The position numbers and the translations under genes are program-made. From positions 4,522 to 29,018 of the forward strand of contig NMRA01000936.1 of NCBI GenBank assembly GCA_002633005.1: a DNA stretch of 24,497 bases, written 5' to 3'. Positions 8,982-18,632 of the stretch are shown piece after piece. Position 1 is the first letter of the stretch, and each line of letters begins with the position of its first letter. This DNA is from Phoronis australis (taxonomy: Eukaryota > Phoronida > Phoronidae). The notes beneath the pieces were generated by a model, which worked only from the letters and a program-made list of their open reading frames with translations, was not told where the DNA came from and ran no database searches.

Positions 8982-9063
8982 ACAGGAATCCCGGATTTTG
9001 AGAACCAGTTTAATGCCCGTTATTCATTGGAGAAAACTGGTTCCTAAAATGCGGGACTCTTGT
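8982..9063. ncRNA. MicroRNA-precursor-like hairpin
   Basis: Two 30-base arms, 8982-9011 and 9034-9063, pair across a 22-base loop. On the plus strand 25 positions are Watson-Crick, two are G-U and three are single mismatches. The upper 10 base pairs, AACCAGTTT-type (ending GAACCAGTTT), are perfect. The size (about 82 bases), arm length, scattered single mismatches and loop resemble an animal pre-miRNA. Either strand could fold. A small fold-back transposon is the main alternative. A chance frame of 95 codons (8944-9231) overlaps and is not called. Confidence 0.4.
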
Positions 9064-10849
9064 AAATGTCTTTACCGACGTACACGCTTAAGGATCGATT
9101 TGCTTAACGTACTTGTACTGGGAATCGGAAACAAAGATTTCTGCGATTTTTGGAGTGCAAGTCTAAGTCGTGAACCCCAACAGGCAACAAAGCTAAGGAC
9201 CAAAATTTACGTTGACTCTAATAAAATCTGAACATTTCCGTTAGATTCTCCGTACGGTGCTCCCCGGCTGCTGTCAAGTGTCCGCACTAATGCCTCAAAA
9301 GGCGCACTATGGTCATGTCTTTACGTTTTATTCTATGAGGCGGCCCAGCAGGACAAGTATGGATTTATATGTTTCTGTACTAATAAAAATCGACTGATTT
9401 AAAGACAATATTTGACAATTAGAAACTAATCTTAGATGCAGGTTGAACTTTCCGAAAAACCTCTTTCTTCCTACCAGCAAACTAAACCAGAAGATGAAAT
9501 CGGTGTGTACGTGAATTTTGGCGTAATTTAATGAAATTCAACCGGTTCTGCCTCAGTTACCAACCAGAGAGGTGGGGGTGGGGACCATAGAACTACACTC
9601 TTTCAAAGTGTACGTTCAAACCATAACCCTAATAAAGTGAAAATTCCTCAAATTGGAACTGCTAACCGATTGGATTTTGAGCTTTGGCCGTATTTTCACC
9701 TTCCAAAATAGAGGAAATTATAAGCGAAGCTTCCAAGACGACGTTTGAAGTTTCCAAGATGGCGTTCCATCTACTGTACTACACAATTCCAATTCGATGT
9801 AATTTCTCTCCGAATGTCTCTGAATTTCACAACCCGCGATAGGAGTTTTTAAAATTACTTTCACAACTCTAAAAGAGTGATTTTGGCAGTACATTTTTGG
9901 GAAACTAATAAATTGAATTGCAAAAATAACCCCTTAACATGTCAAAATCATACCCTGATCGCGTGATGCGTGCATTGTATTCAAGTCTAGAAAGTGCCCC
10001 TTTCTCGCGAAATATTGAAACATGGGTACCCAAGCTTTTGACGGCTGCCTCCCCCGCCTGAGTTCTGGCCCCCCAAGTAGCAAAAGTCCGCAACCCTATG
10101 ACGGGTGGTATGAAGTTGGCGATGACCAGAGGAAAGTGGAAGTGTTGACGATAGGAAAGAATCTGAAATTAGGGCTCGCGAAGGTGGCAAAAATCTGCCG
10201 TAGTCAAATTAGTTTGTGTCCTGCAACCGTGTCTACTTTCCTTACGCTGAGGCTTGACATTTGATCTGGTATTGAGATGTCGACGAACAACGAATTTTTG
10301 TCTTCCTCCAGGAAAATTGAACTCCAAATATGTTGACAAGGGTGCAATTTCTGGCACCCAAGTGGGTACCATTCAGAGGATTTAACTCATTTGCGTAATG
10401 AAAGTTACAATTACACACTTGCATGATAAAGAAACGTAAGCAACCAACCACTCATCGCAATGGCAAAGAATCATTGAGGGCACACTCCAGATCGGAAAAG
10501 TGGGTAAATCCATTTTTGATGTTTGCACATTTCAAAATCTACAGAAATTAAACTCTTACAGGTATAGCAGATTTAGAGTCGGTCAACCTAATAAACTCTA
10601 AAGCGTTGTCTTCAGTCGCGGATTGTCTCGATGTTCTTGTTGGTTACAGAAGTAGAATCATGTCGAGGCAAGAAATGTTATGAGAGTAAAAGATCGGATT
10701 CGATTTTCCTTTTCAACCCTTTGTAACAGGGCAAAACGCAGCTAAACGAGAAAAAAGTGTAAGGAACGCAGTTTAATTGTAAGTCGAATAACTACCTAAA
10801 TGAATTCCGATCAAACTACTCATATTTTGTTATTTAAAACTCCTAAGAA
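9064..10849. other. No gene supported; one short tandem pair
   Basis: Nothing gene-like is convincing. At 9728-9767 two 19-base units with the pattern TTCCAAGA-(C/T)-G-(A/G)-CGTT are 21 bases apart. The second contains CCAAGATGGCG, which resembles a YY1 site. An 80-codon plus frame at 10022-10264 has no support beyond length. Confidence 0.4.
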
Positions 10850-11292
10850 AAAAGAAGCGAAAAGTTTTACCATTCCGTCGCCAATTTGTTACTGTAAACT
10901 CGAAGTCTATTTTGTAAAACAAATAACTACTTCAAATTAACGTAGAACACTGGAAATCTACTCAGAATGTGTCGGTAATCATATCAGACTACATTGTGTT
11001 TAACGGGCAGAGGAGTGGGTGATCTGCTTCCCGCCGTTCGCTTTTTTTTTCTACACACACAAAAACGGCTTGAGCAAGAAAATAGGGTACCCGTCAAGTC
11101 ATGCTCGAATTGCTTATAGACTTTCTATTAGTTTCTTGAGTAACGCTTGATTAGGCTATCTTTAACGTTGAACAATATATACGAGCTTTCGATGACTGCC
11201 AATCAAAAACTTTCCTATTGCGATTAGATTTTTGAAAGAAATAAATGAAGCGAAATTTTTTGCCGATGCGCCGCCAGTTTGTCACTGACAAA
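10850..11292 (+). repeat. Diverged direct repeat pair
   Basis: About 49 bases at 10850-10898 resemble 11243-11292. Both read A-rich, GAAGCGAAA, T-run, then CCGTCGCCAATTTGTTACTG against GCGCCGCCAGTTTGTCACTG. Spacing is about 393 bp. It adds to the evidence for repeated segmental duplication in this locus. Confidence 0.45.
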
Positions 11293-11595
11293 AGTACCGA
11301 TGGTAAAACGGCCTCGTCCACGAGTGGGCTCGTTTGAAACTCACACAACATGCTGTGGAAACCGACGACATTTCGTGAGACCGCTCAAAAATAGCTTTAT
11401 AGGGACAATTTACTATAAAGGGGTGTACAACATGGTTGATGACCGACATTAAAGATAATGTCATTTCTGTTTCGTCTGAAAATACCGCATGAGATTACAT
11501 AGGAAGATAACCGCACTGCATTTAAGGAAGAAAATGTACGTTACTATTGAATTGGCTTACGAAGTAGAATCCTAATCGATGTGTGTCGGCCTAAC

Positions 11596-11694
11596 ATGAG
11601 TGCTCCAACAGTTAATGGCGGCCGCGGCAAAAAGAAATTTGGAGGCATTATACTGAATTCAGCTAGCATGATAACTGGCGCCTTTTTACGTCAT
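11596..11694 (+). CDS. Candidate first exon upstream of S3
   Basis: Not recognised. An ATG at 11596 opens 33 codons ending in CAT at 11694, followed directly by a good donor, gtgagt. The frame continues unspliced to 11763. The translation starts MSAPTVNGGRGKKKFGGIIL, with a G/K-rich basic patch and then a mildly hydrophobic stretch. It lies 150 bases upstream of the S3 CRE block, so it could be an alternative first exon of S3. Spliced to the S3 exon at 12021 it would meet a stop after 13 codons. The short length makes chance hard to exclude. Confidence 0.22.
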
Positions 11695-11841
11695 GTGAGT
11701 ATTAGGCGAGCTTTTGGCCACTATCACCCTCATTCGATGGAATATTCGTCATTTTCCGTATGACGTTGTAATGTATATGTAGTAATGTCGGAAATGGGCG
11801 AACTTTGTATCGAGTGAGCATAAGCAACAAGCAAAACAAAC

Positions 11842-11875
11842 GACGACGTCATGTTGACGTTTTGTCACGGTTTCG
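11842..11875 (+). promoter_or_regulatory. S3 copy of conserved CRE plus F-C-H-G-F block
   Basis: CGACGTCA (11844-11851, one change from the perfect palindrome) is followed by TTTTGTCACGGTTTC. The ATG after it opens MLTFCHGFVVPNQTDLGEPA, ending 21 codons later at TGA. The S2 copy has MITFCHGF in the same place. Conservation of both DNA and codons suggests either a short translated peptide (upstream ORF) or strong constraint on the RNA. Confidence 0.5.
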
Positions 11876-11928
11876 TGGTGCCAAATCAAACTGACTTGGG
11901 GGAACCAGCGTCGTGAAAGAGGTGCACG

Positions 11929-12980
11929 ATGTAAGTACAAGAAAGAGTACATTAAATGCCTGTTATACTTTTAAAACCAGACAACAAAAGTAATGAATAA
12001 CGTATACTTTGTCTTTTTAGGTTTTCAAACTGTTCAAGAGCCAGGATTACCAGGGGCAGTAAAAATAACTTCGGTCACTGGAATGCTGTTTCAAGTAAGT
12101 GAAAAATATATAGTAGAGGATATCTGGTAAATTCATTAAACTATTCAATCCAAATTCTTTCTTCATTGAGTATCTGAAGTTATTAATGGGGACAGACTAA
12201 GTTCGAAGTATCCGTCATCGTCCATTTACCTAAAATTTACTATACGTTCTTTTCACAGTCTCGTTTCCAAGACTTACCACCGTAATAGCATGGGTAGCTC
12301 AGTTGTTTCACAAGACTTGGCATCGCAACAGCTAAAACATCACTAAGCAACTGGGAAGAAATACTTAGTATATCGTTTTAGACTAAAATTTCCTGCTGTC
12401 TGTCCGCAAGACCATGATCGGCGAATAAAACGACACTCTAGCAAGTCAACCTGTGGATCCCTATCTCGAGCAATGACGAACTGTCAGTCCTCTGCAAGCC
12501 TCACCCTTATGGTACAATTTGAAACTAATTTCTAAGTGCTCTAAGCCAAAGATTGTTTTTGTGTCGGCAGACTGGTTTATAGCCACTGTGTTTTCGTTGA
12601 ATATCTGACATTACCGCTGGAGCGTGCCAAAATTCGATGAAGTGTCTGTCGTAATCCAAATGATCGAAATGTTAGTACGTGTATTTTTCAGGTGCCATTT
12701 CAAACACGGGCTCCTTAACCGGACTCGACACTGTAATAATATTCAGCAACCGTCTTTCACCTTCACCGAGCTTTGACAAGGATAGGGTAATCCTTTGACT
12801 AGTTACAGCAAACTTTTTGATTGTTAGAAATTGCTACACTCAATAGATAAAATAATCAGAATAAAGTAGCTGAGAATAAATACGTTGGTATGTCATTGTT
12901 ATAACTTTCTAATACAGATTCCTCTCACAAGACGTTGCCAGCGCCATGTTTCCAATGAAAGAGCGAGCAACATGAGATAA
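11929..12980 (+). CDS. S3 candidate four-exon small gene, 77 aa
   Basis: Not recognised. Exons end or begin at 11930, 12021-12094, 12692-12786 and 12918-13001. Donors are gtaagt, gtaagt, gtaatc and gtaagt; acceptors are ttttag, tttcag and tacag. One continuous frame exists only if the ATG is split by the first intron (AT at 11929-11930, G at 12021). It then runs 77 codons to TAA at 12978-12980. Segments: FSNCSRARITRGSKNNFG, SAISNTGSLTGLDTVIIF and IPLTRRCQRHVSNERASN. A different frame of exon 2 resembles S2 (KITSVTGMLFQ, then VPFQT) but meets a stop eight codons into exon 3. So S3 is either a paralogue that moved frame or a decaying copy. The stop lies 21 bases before the exon-4 donor. Confidence 0.3.
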
Positions 12981-13730
12981 TCATCCCTGCGGGAACTATC
13001 CGTAAGTAGCTTAAAGCGTGCATTAGATTTCTAGTTAAAGGTTGGAACTAAAAGAAAAATAGAATAAATCAAGAATTGATATTGATGTTTTAAAATGACA
13101 TTATCGGAGAGAAAATGATTTTATGAGAATAGTCCCAGCGGCAGCATCCAACCCCCCTGCCATTGAGGTACTTTAAATTGATCTAAGTGGAAGAATATTT
13201 TAATTATAAGTGTATAGTCAAATGACCTGCGTTGATTATCGACAATAAATCTCTGGTAGACAACGGCCATAATTGCCGACTTATTATCAAATCCAAAAAA
13301 CAAAACGAGTTTTATTGTTTGATTGTTTTATAGCTCTGGTCAAAGCTAGCAACTTCAAGAAGTGTATCCCTCAAAAATACCAATATGCGTTTTTCGGCAG
13401 GAAAAACCATAATGTACATGTAAGTTACTAAGGAAGTCAGTGTCATAAAACCTATGGATAGTGCTTGCAATTGCTGGAATGTATCACGGAAAAGGCAGAT
13501 CTCCAACAGAGGATCCCTAGAAGAAATATACAACAAGTTAAAAACTGTTTTCTTCAATGCTTAGTCCATATTTTATTTTTGTCGACAATCTGAGGTAAAT
13601 TTTCGTGGTGAAAACCTAAGACCTATAGAGTGTATGACGTCATCCGAACAACCGGTATACTTTGCAGGATCGTTTGGAAAACTCGTCACTAACCACGAGA
13701 TCGTTTGACAAGACTTGGTCCCGCAACAGC
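12306..13730 (+). repeat. Three diverged copies of an exon-like motif
   Basis: Copies at 12306-12332, 12923-12946 and 13704-13730 share ACAAGAC-(T/G)-T-(T/G)-G, then CGCAACAGC or a variant. The middle copy lies in proposed exon 4 of S3 and reads LTRRCQRH. The third follows an acceptor-like tttgcag at about 13662. The first follows ttttcacag near 12258. They look like repeats of one ancestral exon, two of them possibly unused. Confidence 0.4.
12402..12535. repeat. S3 copy of shared block M
   Basis: Aligns with S1 (2585-2727) and S4 (20590-20834). Shared features include AACTGTCAGTCCTCTGCAAG against GTTGTCAGTTCTTTCGCAAG in S4, and AATTTGAAACTAAT against AATTTGAGACCAAT. It lies in the proposed S3 intron between exons 2 and 3. 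The second haplotype copy is at about 15022-15155. Confidence 0.5.
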
Positions 13731-14058
13731 CATTGACCCTCTTAGTACACTGATCAAATGAGTGCGGGTAACCTTAGGCATTGAGAAGAAAGAGATAATG
13801 GTTTGTACATTGTATAGTTGTTGGCTACATTCTTTGATACTCGGAAGTTGTTGAATTTTTGAAAAAAAACCACTAAATTGAAAAAATAAGCTATCACTAT
13901 GCTATATCAGATAGACATCTTGAGACCACACATAGGACCCATCTATCATCATAAGATAAAGATACGGTGGAAATGAGGAAAAGCTATGTGAGGGAATCAG
14001 TGCTTGAAAACGCCACAGCTCCGTCATTTTAGCCAAGCTTGCGACCTTTCTTCAAATA

Positions 14059-14265
14059 TCACAGAGACGCTTGCAAGCTTGTTTTAACGACTTGTCTTGT
14101 CATTTCAGCCACAACAGTCTCCTCATTTTTGGCTTTCATTGGCTGTAGATAGTTCATGGCTACTGATTGACAAACATCACCGCCGTGTCCATTCCCTCCG
14201 TCGTTCAACTCCAAAGCAGTCAATCGCATCACTGAAACTGCTTTCAGAAGAGAAAAACGCACCAT
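14059..14265 (-). CDS. Candidate minus-strand ORF, 68 aa, mostly synonymous allele changes
   Basis: Not recognised. An in-frame TGA precedes the first ATG (14265-14263, context CAAATGG). The frame encodes 68 residues (MVRFSLLKAVSVMRLTALEL, then NDGGNGHGGDVCQS). The allele copies at 16668-16874 and 17756-17932 allow a test. Of four single-base differences among the three copies, three are synonymous on this strand (GGA/GGC, CTA/TTA, ACT/ACC) and one is Met to Ile. On the plus-strand frame over the same DNA all four change the residue. The third copy has lost one ACAAG of a tandem pair, which shifts the frame and ends it at codon 58. Four sites are too few for proof, and the neighbouring minus frame (13312-13557) behaves neutrally. 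Confidence 0.3.
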   Translation of the reverse strand: MVRFSLLKAVSVMRLTALELNDGGNGHGGDVCQSVAMNYLQPMKAKNEETVVAEMTRQVVKTSLQASL

Positions 14266-14693
14266 TTGCTGATATCAGGTGGATTTTTTTTCAAAATTGA
14301 ACAACTAAAAGTATCACATCCATTTTCAATAAAGTATACATGGCAGAACCAGCTATACGTTTTAAGCCTATAACTTTAGTTCAAGTCGATGTTGTTACTT
14401 CATCACTAGTGTCACGTGATGTTATCGCGCTTTTTATTATAGAAATACCCAAACGAAATGCCAACATCAACTGGAAAAAGTACCATCATTACAGAATCCC
14501 CCAACCAGTTCGCCAGGCAAACGATGTCACGAGGCAGGTAATTGAGATTTGTACCAAAATATCTGTAGAGATGCAGGTATATGTATTTGTAGTCTTGACA
14601 ACGTGATGACGTTGATATGCAAATTTTCAGTGCTGCGGTGTACGAATGCATTGCCATCGTTGCTACAAATGGTTTACATACTCTTAATTTACT

Positions 14694-14771
14694 TGCACAT
14701 TTTGTAATCAAATGCCAGAAACTTTGATGCACTTATTTGTATATTTTAAGTACACCAGAACCTTCTGGGAC
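14694..14771 (+). mobile_element. Non-LTR retrotransposon RT C-terminal fragment (cut by contig end)
   Basis: The frame reads CTFCNQMPETLMHLF, then KYTRTFWD. C-x-x-C followed by PET-x-x-HLF and FW is the signature of the zinc-binding segment behind the reverse transcriptase in many LINEs (Pfam zf-RVT). The usual cysteine after HLF is a phenylalanine here. The contig stops at the n at 14772. The same element continues in 18350-18631 and 18760-19080. Confidence 0.65.
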
Positions 14772-14772
14772 N

Positions 14773-17050
14773 AATTCTTTCTTCATTGAGTATCTGAAGT
14801 TATTAATGGGGACAGACTAAGTTCGAAGTATCCGTCATCGTCCATTTAACTAAAATTTACTTTACGGTCTTTTCACAGTCTCGTTTCCAAGACTTACCAC
14901 CGTAATAGTATGGGTAGCTCAGTTGTTTCACAAGACTTGGCATCGCAACAGCTAAAACATCACTGAGCAACTGGGAAGAAATACTTAGTATATCGTTTCA
15001 GAGTAAAATTTCCTGCTATCTGTCCGCAAGACCGTGATCGGCGTATAAAACGACACTCTAGCAAGTCAACCCGTGGATCCCTATCTCGAGCAATGACGAA
15101 CTGTCAGTCCTCTGTAAGGTTCAAACTTAAGGTACAATTTGAAACTAATTTCTAAGTGCTCTAAGCCAAAGATTGTTTTTGTGTCGGCAGACTGGTTTAT
15201 AGCCACTGTGTTTTCGTTGAATATCTGACATTACCGCTGGTGCGTGCCAAAATTCGATGAAGTGTCTGTCGTAACCCAAATGATCGAAATGTTAGTACGT
15301 GTATTTTTCAGGTGCCATTTCAAACACGAGCTCCTTAACTGGACTCGGCACTGTAATATTCAGCAACCGTCTTTCACCTTCACCGGGCTTTGACAAGGAT
15401 AAGGTAATCCTTTGACTATAGTTACAGCAAACTTTTTGATTGTTAGAAATTGCTACACTCAATAGATAAAATAATCAAAATAAAGTAGCTGAGAATAAAT
15501 ACGTTGGTATGTCATTGTTATAACTTTCTAATACAGATTCCTCTCACAAGACGTTGCCAGCGCCATGTTTCCAATGAAAGAGCGAGCAACATGAGCTAAT
15601 CATCCCTGCGGGAAGTATCCGTAAGTAGCTTAAAGCGTGCATTAGATTTCTAGTTAAAGGTTGGAACTAAAAGAAAAATAGAATAAACCAAGAATTGATA
15701 TTGATGTTTGAAAATGACAATATCGTAGAGAAAATGATTTTATGAGAATAGTCCCAGCGGCAGCATCCAACCCCCCTGCCATTGAGGTACTTTAAATTGA
15801 TCTAAGTGGAAGAATATTTTAATTATAAGTGTATAGTCAAATGACCTGCGTTGATTATCGACAGTAAATCTCTGGTAGACAACGGCCATAATTGCCGACT
15901 TATTATGAAATACAAAAAACAAAACGAATTTTATTGTTTGATTGTTTTATAGCTCTGGTCAAAGCTAGCAACTTCAAGAAGTGTATCCCTCAAAAATACC
16001 AAAATGCAGTAAAAACCATAATGTACATGTAAGTTACTAAGGAAATCGGTGTCATAAAACCTATGGATAGTGCTTGCAGTTGCTGGAATGTATCACGGAA
16101 AAGGCAGATCTCCAACAGCGGATCACTAGTAGAAATATACAACAAGTTAAAAACTGTTTTCTTCAATGCTTAGTCCATATTTTATTTTTGTCGACAATCT
16201 GAGGTAAATTTTCGTGGTGAAAACCTAAGACCTATAGAGTGTATGACGTCATCCGAACAACCGGTATACTTTGCAGGATCGTTTGGAACACTCGTCACTA
16301 ACCACGAGATCGTTTGACAAGACTTGGTCCCGCAACAGCCATTGACCCTCTTAGTACACTGATCAAATGAGTGCGGGTAACCGTAGGCATTGAGAAGAAA
16401 GAGATAATGGTTTGTACATTGTATAGTTGTTGGCTACATTCTTTGATACTCGGAAGTTGTTGCATTTTTGAAAAAAAACCACTAAATTGAAAAAGTAAGT
16501 TATCACTATGCTATATCAGATAGACATCTTGAGACCACACATAGGACCCATCTATCATCATAAGATAAAGATACGGTGGAAATGAGGAAAAGCTATGTGA
16601 GGGAATCAGTGCTTGAAAACGCCACAGCTCCGTCATTTTAGCCAAGCTTGCGATCTTTCTTCAAATATCACAGAGACGCTTGCAAGCTTGTTTTAACGAC
16701 TTGTCTTGTCATTTCAGCCACAACAGTCTCCTCATTTTTGGCTTTCATTGGCTGTAGATAGTTTATGGCTACTGATTGACAAACATCACCGCCGTGGCCA
16801 TTCCCTCCGTCGTTCAACTCCAAAGCAGTCAATCGCATCACTGAAACTGCTTTCAGAAGAGAAAAACGCACCATTTGCTGATATCAGGTGGATTTTTTTT
16901 TTCAAAATTGAACAACTAAAAATATCACATCCATTTTCAATAAAGTATACATGGCAGAACCAGCTATACGTTTTAAGCCTATAACTTTAGTTCAAGTCGA
17001 TGTTGTTACTTCATCACTAGTGTCACGTGATGTTATCGCGCTTTTTATTA
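14773..17050 (+). repeat. Contig B, second haplotype copy of 12153-14439
   Basis: Colinear with 12153-14439. It carries S3 exon 3 (15312-15403) and exon 4 (15537-15620). It differs from A by a 10-base deletion near 16005 and scattered substitutions. Features here are allelic copies, not new genes. Confidence 0.88.
15312..15599 (+). CDS. S3 exons 3 and 4, second allele (partial)
   Basis: Exon 3 at 15312-15403 and exon 4 from 15537 to TAA at 15597-15599. In the S3 frame, exon 3 differs from the first copy by five substitutions, four of them amino-acid changing (Gly/Ser, Asp/Gly, Ser/Gly, Arg/Lys), plus an in-frame loss of one ATA (Ile). Exon 4 differs by Arg/Ser and one change after the stop. 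Exons 1 and 2 are absent because the contig starts inside the preceding intron. The pattern allows either relaxed constraint or fast evolution. Confidence 0.3.
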
Positions 17051-17051
17051 N

Positions 17052-18430
17052 CAAAATGCGTTTTTCGGCAGTAAAAACCATAATGTACATGTAAGTTACT
17101 AAGGAAGTCAGTGTCATAAAACCTATGGATAGTGCTTGCAATTGCTGGAATGTATCACGGAAAAGGCAGATCTCCAACAGCGGATCCCTAGTAGAAATAT
17201 ACAACAAGTTAAAAACTGTTTTCTTCATTGCTTAGTCCATATTTTATTTTTGTCGACAATCTGAGGTAAATTTTAGTGGTGAAAACCTAAGACCTATAGA
17301 GTGTATGACGTCATCCGAACAATCGGTATACTTTGCAGGATCGTTTGGAACACTCGTCACTACCCCACGAGATCGTTTGACAAGACTTGGTCCCGCAACA
17401 GCCATTGACCCTCTTAGTACACTGATCAAATGGGTGCGGGTAACCTTAGGCATTGAGAAGAAAGAGATAATGGTTTGTACATTGTATAGTTGTTGGCTAC
17501 ATTCTGTGATACTCGGAAGTTGTTGCATTTTTGAAAAAAAAACACTAAATTGAAAAAGTAAGCTATCACTATGCTATATCAGATAGACATCTTGAGACCA
17601 CACATAGGACCCATCTATCACCATAAGAACAAGATACGGTGGAAATGAGGAAAAGCTATGTGAGGGAATCAGTGCTTGAAAACGCCACAGCTCCGTCATT
17701 TTAGCCAAGCTTGCGATCTTTCTTCAAATATCACAGAGACGCTTGCAAGCTTGTTTTAACGACTTGTCATTTCAGCCACAACGGTCTCCTCATTTTTGGC
17801 TTTCATTGGCTGTAAATAGTTTATGGCTACTGATTGACAAACATCACCGCCGTGGCCATTCCCTCCGTCGTTCAACTCCAAAGCAGTCAATCGCATCACT
17901 GAAACTGCTTTCAGAAGAGAAAAACGCACCATTTGCTGATATCAGGTGGATTTTTTTTCAAAATTGAACAACTAAAAATATCACATCCACTTTCAATAAA
18001 GTATACATGGCAGAACCAGCTATACGTTTTAAGCCTATAACTTTAGTTCAAGTCGATGTTGTTACTTCATCACTAGTGTCACGTGATGTTATCGCGCTTT
18101 TTATTATAGAAATCCAAAACGAAATGCCAACATGAACTGGAAAAAGTACCATCATTACAGAAACCCCCAACCAGTCCGCCAGGCAAACGATGTCAGGTAA
18201 TTGAGATTTGTACCAAAATATCTGTAGAGATGCAGGTATATGTATTTGTAGTCTTGACAACGTGATGACGTTGATATGCAAATTTTCAGTGCTGCGGTGT
18301 ATGAATGCATTGCCATCGTTGCGACAAATGGTTTACACACTCTTAATTTACTTACACATTTTGTAATCAAATGGCAGAAACTTTGATGCACTGATTTGTA
18401 TATTTTAAGTACACCAGAACCTTCTGGGAC
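17052..18430 (+). repeat. Contig C, third copy of 13381-14771
   Basis: Starts right after the n at 17051 and is colinear with 13381-14771 and 16000-17050. It extends 201 bases further (to 18631) than contig A, adding new retrotransposon sequence. One ACAAG unit (minus strand) is missing near 17766 relative to A and B. Confidence 0.88.
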
Positions 18431-18631
18431 GATGTTTTCGAATTTTACTTTAGTGATAGCGATGAAACATTAATGAACGCTAATGTTTTTTTTGTAACTA
18501 ACAACACATATTCGTCTACAAATTTATTTTTGGTTCTAGCGAAATATCACATATACTGTCCATGTTGGGGGGTTACCATCTGTTAATGCTTTTGCGAATA
18601 TTTGGAAAGAGTATTATCTTACAGAGAAATA
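18350..18631 (+). mobile_element. LINE RT C-terminal fragment, copy in contig C
   Basis: Same coding remnant as in 14694-14771, continuing to the n at 18632. It contains AETLMHLF, the KYTRTFWDDVFEFYF segment, and NLFLVLAKYH, the last matching the L-x-x-KYH-type block of this LINE domain. Allelic to 18760-19038. Confidence 0.65.
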
Positions 18632-18632
18632 N

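Larger units (their letters stand above)
12153..14439 (+). repeat. Overlap segment, contig A
   Basis: Repeated at 14773-17050 with roughly 2% substitutions and small indels. The repeat starts exactly after the n at 14772 and stops exactly at the n at 17051. Together with the later junctions this points to overlapping unmerged contigs rather than a biological tandem duplication. Confidence 0.9.

Noticed and set aside
10022-10190. GGGTACCC, AAGCTT and, at 11620-11665, GCGGCCGC, GAATTC and GCTAGC words
   Set aside because: They look like a vector polylinker at first glance but are scattered in ordinary genomic sequence; there is no vector backbone.
12296-12306. TAGCTCAGTTG, a perfect tRNA A-box match (similar words in the 3' array)
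   Set aside because: No B box at the right distance and no cloverleaf; a chance match or very old relic.
13312-13557. 81-codon minus frame with a possible membrane segment (also 16992-17228)
   Set aside because: Across the three allele copies, changes are about 3 silent to 5 replacement and one copy has a 10-base deletion that breaks the frame; this looks neutral.
14097-14300. 67-codon plus frame after an acceptor-like tttcag (also 16706 and 17743)
   Set aside because: All four allele differences change the residue in this frame, while three are silent on the opposite strand.
14340-14606. 88-codon plus frame starting MAEPAIRF
   Set aside because: The third haplotype copy (near 18113) has a one-base length change that breaks the frame.
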